64,000 nucleotides of DNA from Anderseniella sp963759095 (GTDB lineage: Bacteria; Pseudomonadota; Alphaproteobacteria; Rhizobiales; Aestuariivirgaceae): assembly GCA_963759095.1 (NCBI GenBank), contig CAVWYF010000017.1, positions 62,001 through 126,000 on the forward strand, read 5' to 3'. The position numbers and the translations under genes were made by a program. This document shows, piece after piece, positions 60,100 through 64,000 of this stretch (position 1 is its first letter; the number at the start of each line of letters is the position of its first letter). The notes beneath the pieces were generated by a model. The model had not been told where the DNA came from. It worked only from the letters and a program-made list of their open reading frames with translations, and made no database searches.

Positions 60100-61401
60100 A
60101 TGGCACGTCAGAACTATTTCTTCACCAGTGAATCAGTTTCCGAAGGTCACCCGGACAAGGTATGTGATCGCATCTCTGACGAGATTGTTGACCTTGTCTA
60201 CAAGGAAGCCCGCAAGACGGGGACTGACCCATGGACCGTTCGCGTTGCCTGCGAAACGCTGACAACGACCAATCGTGTGGTTATTGCCGGTGAGGTTCGA
60301 GTTCCTGATACGCTGTTCAAAAAGGACAAGGCAGGCAATGTGGTTCACGACGCTGCGGGTAAACCGGTTATTGCACCGGGCAGGTTCCGCTCGGCGGCAC
60401 GCCGTGCCATCCGCGCCATCGGCTACGAGCAGGCAGGTTTTCACTGGAAAACCGCAAAAGTCGAAGTCCTGCTGCATGCCCAGTCAACCGACATCGCCCA
60501 GGGCGTAGACAACGCCGCAGATAGCCAGAATGAAGAAGGCGCAGGTGATCAGGGCATCATGTTCGGCTATGCCTGTCGTGAAACGCCGGACTTCATGCCG
60601 GCGCCGATTTACTACTCCCACAAGATTCTCGAACTGATGGCAGCTGCCCGCCATAAGGGTGAAGGCGAAGCCGGCAAGCTCGGGCCTGATGCCAAAAGCC
60701 AGGTCACCATCCGCTATGTGGACGGTAAACCATCCGAAGTCACGTCGATTGTCGTCTCGACCCAGCATCTTGATGAAAGCTGGGATTCGGCAAAAGTACG
60801 CACGGTGATTGAGCCTTATGTACGCGAGGCGCTGGGTGAGTTGCCGATTGCAGCTGATTGCAAATGGTACATCAATCCCACCGGCAAGTTTGTCATCGGT
60901 GGCCCGGACGGTGATGCCGGCCTGACCGGCCGCAAGATCATTGTTGATACCTACGGTGGTGCCGCACCGCATGGTGGAGGCGCATTTTCCGGCAAGGACA
61001 CGACCAAAGTTGACCGTTCCGCTGCCTATGCGGCGCGCTATATGGCCAAGAATGTTGTGGCTGCCAAACTCGCCGAACGCTGCACGATCCAGCTTTCCTA
61101 TGCCATTGGCGTGGCGCAGCCCCTGTCTGTTTATGTAGATACACACGGTACCGGCAAGGTGCATGAAAGTGTACTTGAGCAGGCCCTGCGCGCGTGTATG
61201 GATCTGTCACCCTCAGGCATCCGCCGCCATCTCGACCTGAACAAGCCGATTTATGCGCGTACCGCTGCCTACGGCCACTTTGGCCGCAAGCCACGTCGTG
61301 ACGGGTCGTTTTCCTGGGAAAAAACCGATATGACTGCGGCGCTCAAGGAAGCAGTGAAGGCAGCTTCACAGGAACATCAGGTGCTCGAACGGGCGTCCTG
61401 A
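60100..61401 (+). CDS. metK: S-adenosylmethionine synthetase
   Basis: MetK makes S-adenosylmethionine from ATP and methionine. NYFFTSESVSEGHPDKVCDRISDEIVD, EEGAGDQGIMFGYA, GPDGDAGLTGRKIIVDTYGG and GGGAFSGKDTTKVDRSAAYAARYMAKN (in parts) are diagnostic. ATG 60100 (MARQNYFFTSES) matches family starts and has GGAG 10 nt upstream; ATG 60061 would add 13 unsupported residues. At 433 residues it carries the insertion seen in Rhizobiales (E. coli has 384). Confidence 0.96.
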   Translation: MARQNYFFTSESVSEGHPDKVCDRISDEIVDLVYKEARKTGTDPWTVRVACETLTTTNRVVIAGEVRVPDTLFKKDKAGNVVHDAAGKPVIAPGRFRSAARRAIRAIGYEQAGFHWKTAKVEVLLHAQSTDIAQGVDNAADSQNEEGAGDQGIMFGYACRETPDFMPAPIYYSHKILELMAAARHKGEGEAGKLGPDAKSQVTIRYVDGKPSEVTSIVVSTQHLDESWDSAKVRTVIEPYVREALGELPIAADCKWYINPTGKFVIGGPDGDAGLTGRKIIVDTYGGAAPHGGGAFSGKDTTKVDRSAAYAARYMAKNVVAAKLAERCTIQLSYAIGVAQPLSVYVDTHGTGKVHESVLEQALRACMDLSPSGIRRHLDLNKPIYARTAAYGHFGRKPRRDGSFSWEKTDMTAALKEAVKAASQEHQVLERAS

Positions 61402-61437
61402 TGACGATCGATACCTGACACTCCGGAGTTGGTTCGG

Positions 61438-61463
61438 GTTTTGAACGGGTCAAAACCGTGCCC
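61438..61463 (+). repeat. dispersed hairpin repeat, copy 2; possible metK terminator
   Basis: GTTTTGA-N5-TCAAAACCGTGCCC, 37 bp after the metK stop, matching 8847-8873. The stem extends to GGTTTTGA/TCAAAACC (8 bp, 61437-61457), and the T-rich CTCTTTTGTTTT follows within 10 nt, so it may act as a weak terminator. Confidence 0.4.
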
Positions 61464-61560
61464 CGCTCTTTTGTTTTCGCATGCTTCGCAAAACCGTACG
61501 CACATTTGCCGGGCATGCTTTAAGATCGAGCGCAATGTAATCGATCAGGGCATTGTAATC

Positions 61561-62262
61561 ATGTCGCAACCGCCGGACGGGTCCCGGTTCGCAGAGAAGT
61601 TTTTCGGGCGCCGCGCAGGGCAGACCTTGCGTGACAATCATGTTCGTCTGGTGGAAAACCTGCTGCCGAAACTGCGGGTACCGGATCGTGCTGATAGTCT
61701 GCAGGACCCGTGTACACTCTTCGACAACTCCGTGTCCGAGGTCTGGCTGGAAGTAGGCTTCGGCGGCGGTGAGCATCTCGCCTGGCAGGCCGCGGCCAAT
61801 CCGCACGTCGGTTTCATTGGCGGCGAACCATTCATAAACGGCGTTGCCAAACTGCTGAGCCTGCTGGAAGACGGCAGTCTTTCAAACGTCCGCATTATTG
61901 ACAATGACATACGCCCGCGCCTGGATCAGCTTGGCGATCAAACAATATCACGCGCTTTCCTGCTGTTTCCCGATCCGTGGCCGAAACTGCGCCATCACAA
62001 GCGCCGGTTCGTAAATCAGACGAACCTGGACAGGCTGCATCGCATCATGAAGCCCGGTGCGGAGTTCCGGGTCGCCAGTGACATTGATCATTACATCCGC
62101 TGGAGCCTGCGCGAAGTTGCCGGGCACGGCGGCTTCGCGCTGTTGTCGGATAACCCGGCAGACTGGCGGCAGCGCCCAGCGGACTGGCCGCAGACCAGGT
62201 ATGAGGCAAAGGCTGTGCGCGAAGGTCGCGCGTCGTCATATCTGCGATTTTCTCGCGTCTAA
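61561..62262 (+). CDS. trmB: tRNA (guanine46-N7)-methyltransferase
   Basis: TrmB methylates G46 of tRNA using SAM. Motifs: RFAEKFFGRRAGQTL, EVWLEVGFGGGEHLAWQAAANP (SAM site), FIGGEPFINGVAKLL, LLFPDPWPKLRHHKRRFVN, and FRVASDIDHYIRW. ATG 61561 gives 233 residues, close to the E. coli size of 239; the frame extends upstream to 61429 with a non-family Cys-rich stretch. Its place after metK fits a SAM-using enzyme, though the 159-bp gap holds a possible terminator. Confidence 0.95.
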   Translation: MSQPPDGSRFAEKFFGRRAGQTLRDNHVRLVENLLPKLRVPDRADSLQDPCTLFDNSVSEVWLEVGFGGGEHLAWQAAANPHVGFIGGEPFINGVAKLLSLLEDGSLSNVRIIDNDIRPRLDQLGDQTISRAFLLFPDPWPKLRHHKRRFVNQTNLDRLHRIMKPGAEFRVASDIDHYIRWSLREVAGHGGFALLSDNPADWRQRPADWPQTRYEAKAVREGRASSYLRFSRV

Positions 62263-62361
62263 GCGTTTTGCTTGAAGTCCGTACATTCTCGGCGTATATG
62301 TAATTCATCAAGTTCATTCTCATAGGTTTTCAAAGAGTACTGAAAACCACAGTTCATGAGG

Positions 62362-62388
62362 GTGGGTCCTGCGGGGCCCGCTTTTTTT
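62362..62388 (+). terminator. intrinsic terminator or rimP-nusA attenuator
   Basis: GTGGGTCC, TGCG loop, GGGCCCGC (8 paired positions, two of them G-U), then seven T (62382-62388). It lies 100 bp after trmB and 78 bp before rimP. Its distance from trmB and closeness to rimP make a leader attenuator of the rimP-nusA operon as likely as a plain trmB terminator. Confidence 0.6.
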
Positions 62389-62466
62389 GTTGCCTGAACA
62401 GGGATGATTTTTGCTTTGGTCAACCGGACGTCTTGCATCCGGTTGTTTTGGACAGGGAGATATCTG

Positions 62467-63072
62467 ATGGTGGCCGACATGGCCAAAAGGATGCAGGTCG
62501 AAACCGGCGTGGCCGCCAAAGTTGCCCGCCTGGTCGAACCTGCCATTGAGGAACTGGGTTTCCGGCTGGTGCGCGTGCGCCTGACCGGCAACACGCTTCA
62601 GGTCATGGCAGAGCGTCCCGATGGCACCATGACGGTTGGCGGTTGTCAGGATATTTCACGTAGCATATCACCGTTGCTGGATGTGAATGATCCCATGTCC
62701 GACAGGTACAGTCTCGAAGTGTCATCGCCTGGCGTAGACCGGCCACTGGTGCGCCCTGAAGATTTTGAACGCTGGGCCGGATTTGAAGCGAAAATAGAGC
62801 TGGTGACACCGCTGGCTGGCCGCAAGCGGTTTCGCGGCAGGCTGGAAGGTTTTGATGACGGCGAAGTACGACTGTTCATACCGCCGCCGGAAAAAGGCGA
62901 CGAGGATATTTTGATCGGACTGGACATTTCCGCAATTGGAGATGCCCGTCTGGTGATGACTGATGAATTGCTGAAAGCTGCCGGTGAGCGTGCCAAGGCA
63001 GATGAGGTCGGCGATGGTGCTGACTGGACTGAAAACAATGAAATTGAATCCAACGACATTAAAGCGGAGTGA
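62467..63072 (+). CDS. rimP: ribosome maturation factor RimP
   Basis: RimP is needed for 30S subunit maturation. The 201-residue product shows EPAIEELGFRLVRVRLTG, ISRSISPLLDVNDP, YSLEVSSPGVDRPLVRPEDFERW, and FRGRLEGFDDGEVRLFIPP, all typical. ATG 62467 is set by AGGGAG 7 nt upstream; the frame is open to 62404. The C-terminus is acidic and extended. It is the first gene of the conserved rimP-nusA(-infB) operon, with nusA 5 bp downstream. Confidence 0.95.
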   Translation: MVADMAKRMQVETGVAAKVARLVEPAIEELGFRLVRVRLTGNTLQVMAERPDGTMTVGGCQDISRSISPLLDVNDPMSDRYSLEVSSPGVDRPLVRPEDFERWAGFEAKIELVTPLAGRKRFRGRLEGFDDGEVRLFIPPPEKGDEDILIGLDISAIGDARLVMTDELLKAAGERAKADEVGDGADWTENNEIESNDIKAE

Positions 63073-63077
63073 ACGAA

Positions 63078-64000
63078 ATGGCTGATGTCGCCGTAAGTGC
63101 AAACAGGCTGGAATTACTGCAAATCGCAGATGCGGTTGCACGTGAAAAATCGATCGACAAGGCCGTCGTGATCGACGCGATGGAGGACGCGATCCAGCGT
63201 GCTGCACGCTCTCGCTATGGCGCAGAAAATGACATCCGGGCAGAAATTGATCCGCAAACCGGCGAAACCAAACTGTATCGCCTGCTGGAAGTGGTCGAGG
63301 AAGTCGAAAACGATTCGACCCAGATCACCATGAAGGAAGCGCTGGACCGCAATCCCGGTGCGCGCATGGGTGATTTCCTTTCCGAGCCGCTGCCGCCTGT
63401 CGACTTTGGCCGCATCGCTGCCCAGAACGCCAAGCAGGTGATCGTGCAGAAGGTGCGCGATGCTGAACGCGAGCGTCAGTTTGAAGAATACAAGGATCGC
63501 ATTGGCGAGATTGTTTCCGGCGTCGTCAAGCGCGTCGAGTACGGCAATATCATCGTCGACCTTGGCCGTGGCGAAGGCATTGTTCGCCGCGATGAAGGTT
63601 TGCCGCGTGAAGCATTCCGCAATGGCGACCGGGTGCGGGCCTACATTTTCGATGTGCGGCGCGAGTTGCGCGGTCCGCAGATATTCCTGTCGCGGTCGCG
63701 TCCGGAGTTCATGTCCAAGCTGTTCCAGCAGGAAGTGCCGGAAATCTACGACGGTATTGTTGAAGTCGTGGCCGTGGCCCGTGATGCCGGTTCACGGGCG
63801 AAAATATCCGTGCGCTCCAAGGACAGTTCAATCGATCCGGTTGGCGCTTGTGTCGGCATGCGCGGCAGCCGCGTCCAGGCTGTGGTCAACGAGTTGCAGG
63901 GTGAAAAGATCGATATCATTCCCTGGACACCCGATGCTGCCAGTTTCATCGTCAACGCATTGGCGCCTGCCGAGGTTGCCAAGGTGGTCCTTGATGAAGA
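63078..64000 (+). CDS. nusA: transcription termination/antitermination protein NusA, 3' end missing
   Basis: NusA binds RNA polymerase and controls pausing and termination. The visible 307 codons begin MADVAVSANRLELLQIADAVAREKSI, followed by AMEDAIQRAARSRYG and ITMKEALDRNPGARMGDF (N-terminal domain), the S1 domain (RIGEIVSGVVKRVEYGNIIVDLGRGEGIVRRDEGLP in parts), and the first KH domain (DPVGACVGMRGSRVQAVVNELQGEKIDIIPW). The reading frame is open at the right edge of the window; about 200 more residues are expected. Confidence 0.96.
   Translation, partial: MADVAVSANRLELLQIADAVAREKSIDKAVVIDAMEDAIQRAARSRYGAENDIRAEIDPQTGETKLYRLLEVVEEVENDSTQITMKEALDRNPGARMGDFLSEPLPPVDFGRIAAQNAKQVIVQKVRDAERERQFEEYKDRIGEIVSGVVKRVEYGNIIVDLGRGEGIVRRDEGLPREAFRNGDRVRAYIFDVRRELRGPQIFLSRSRPEFMSKLFQQEVPEIYDGIVEVVAVARDAGSRAKISVRSKDSSIDPVGACVGMRGSRVQAVVNELQGEKIDIIPWTPDAASFIVNALAPAEVAKVVLDE

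Overview
The window is a gene-dense, almost entirely housekeeping segment of an alphaproteobacterial chromosome. Gene order and protein types point to the Hyphomicrobiales (Rhizobiales): hemE/hemJ/rho back to back with a PPDK-regulator gene, the maf-aroE-coaE-dnaQ-secB-fxsA-Tim44-mltA run, a monofunctional hisB with hisHAFE and hslVU, lnt followed by a PraR-type regulator and metK, and glnD beside mutS. The genus cannot be fixed from the sequence. I see no rRNA, tRNA, CRISPR array, prophage or complete insertion sequence.

Layout. Positions 1-4431: the end of a thioredoxin-domain protein gene, then leftward hemE-hemJ-rho. Positions 4445-4812: an AT-rich intergenic region with four near-consensus DnaA boxes between hemE and the DUF299 kinase gene. 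This is the arrangement known for the Caulobacter and Rickettsia replication origins, so it is the best candidate for oriC. Positions 4813-8409: a rightward, overlapping operon (PPDK regulator, maf, aroE, coaE, dnaQ). Positions 8410-8900: non-coding DNA holding a 218-bp MITE-like element with perfect 18-bp terminal inverted repeats. Positions 8901-15046: secB, fxsA, Tim44-like, mltA, smr, an XRE regulator and hslVU. Positions 15204-19709: hisB, a DUF2628 gene, hisHAFE and coaA.

Positions 19706-25143 hold a PfkB kinase, a CysZ/EI24 membrane protein, nth, a DUF2244 protein, an Ada-like methyltransferase, gpmA and dapB. Positions 25372-31956 hold an SRPBCC protein, a DUF1330 protein and the heat-shock cluster dnaJ/dnaK/grpE/hrcA with alkB inside it. 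Positions 32120-39865 hold rph, rdgB, hemW, an LpoA-like lipoprotein, rsmI, yraN, gshB and comM. A small unrecognised ORF and a divergent LysR regulator follow, then a hybrid histidine kinase, mutS, glnD, murJ and trpS. From 51791 the run is an Nfu protein with an Irr-box-like operator, a fused tsaB-rimI, miaB, phoH, a frameshifted ybeY, corC, lnt, praR-like, metK, trmB, rimP and the start of nusA.

Most genes serve core cell functions: replication and repair, translation and tRNA modification, haem, histidine, lysine and CoA synthesis, envelope assembly and protein quality control. I found no clear novel multi-gene system. The points most worth a second look are the putative origin, the ybeY frameshift, the single-ORF TsaB-RimI fusion, the structured MITE-like element, the Irr-like operator before nfu, and the small ORF at 39854-40018.
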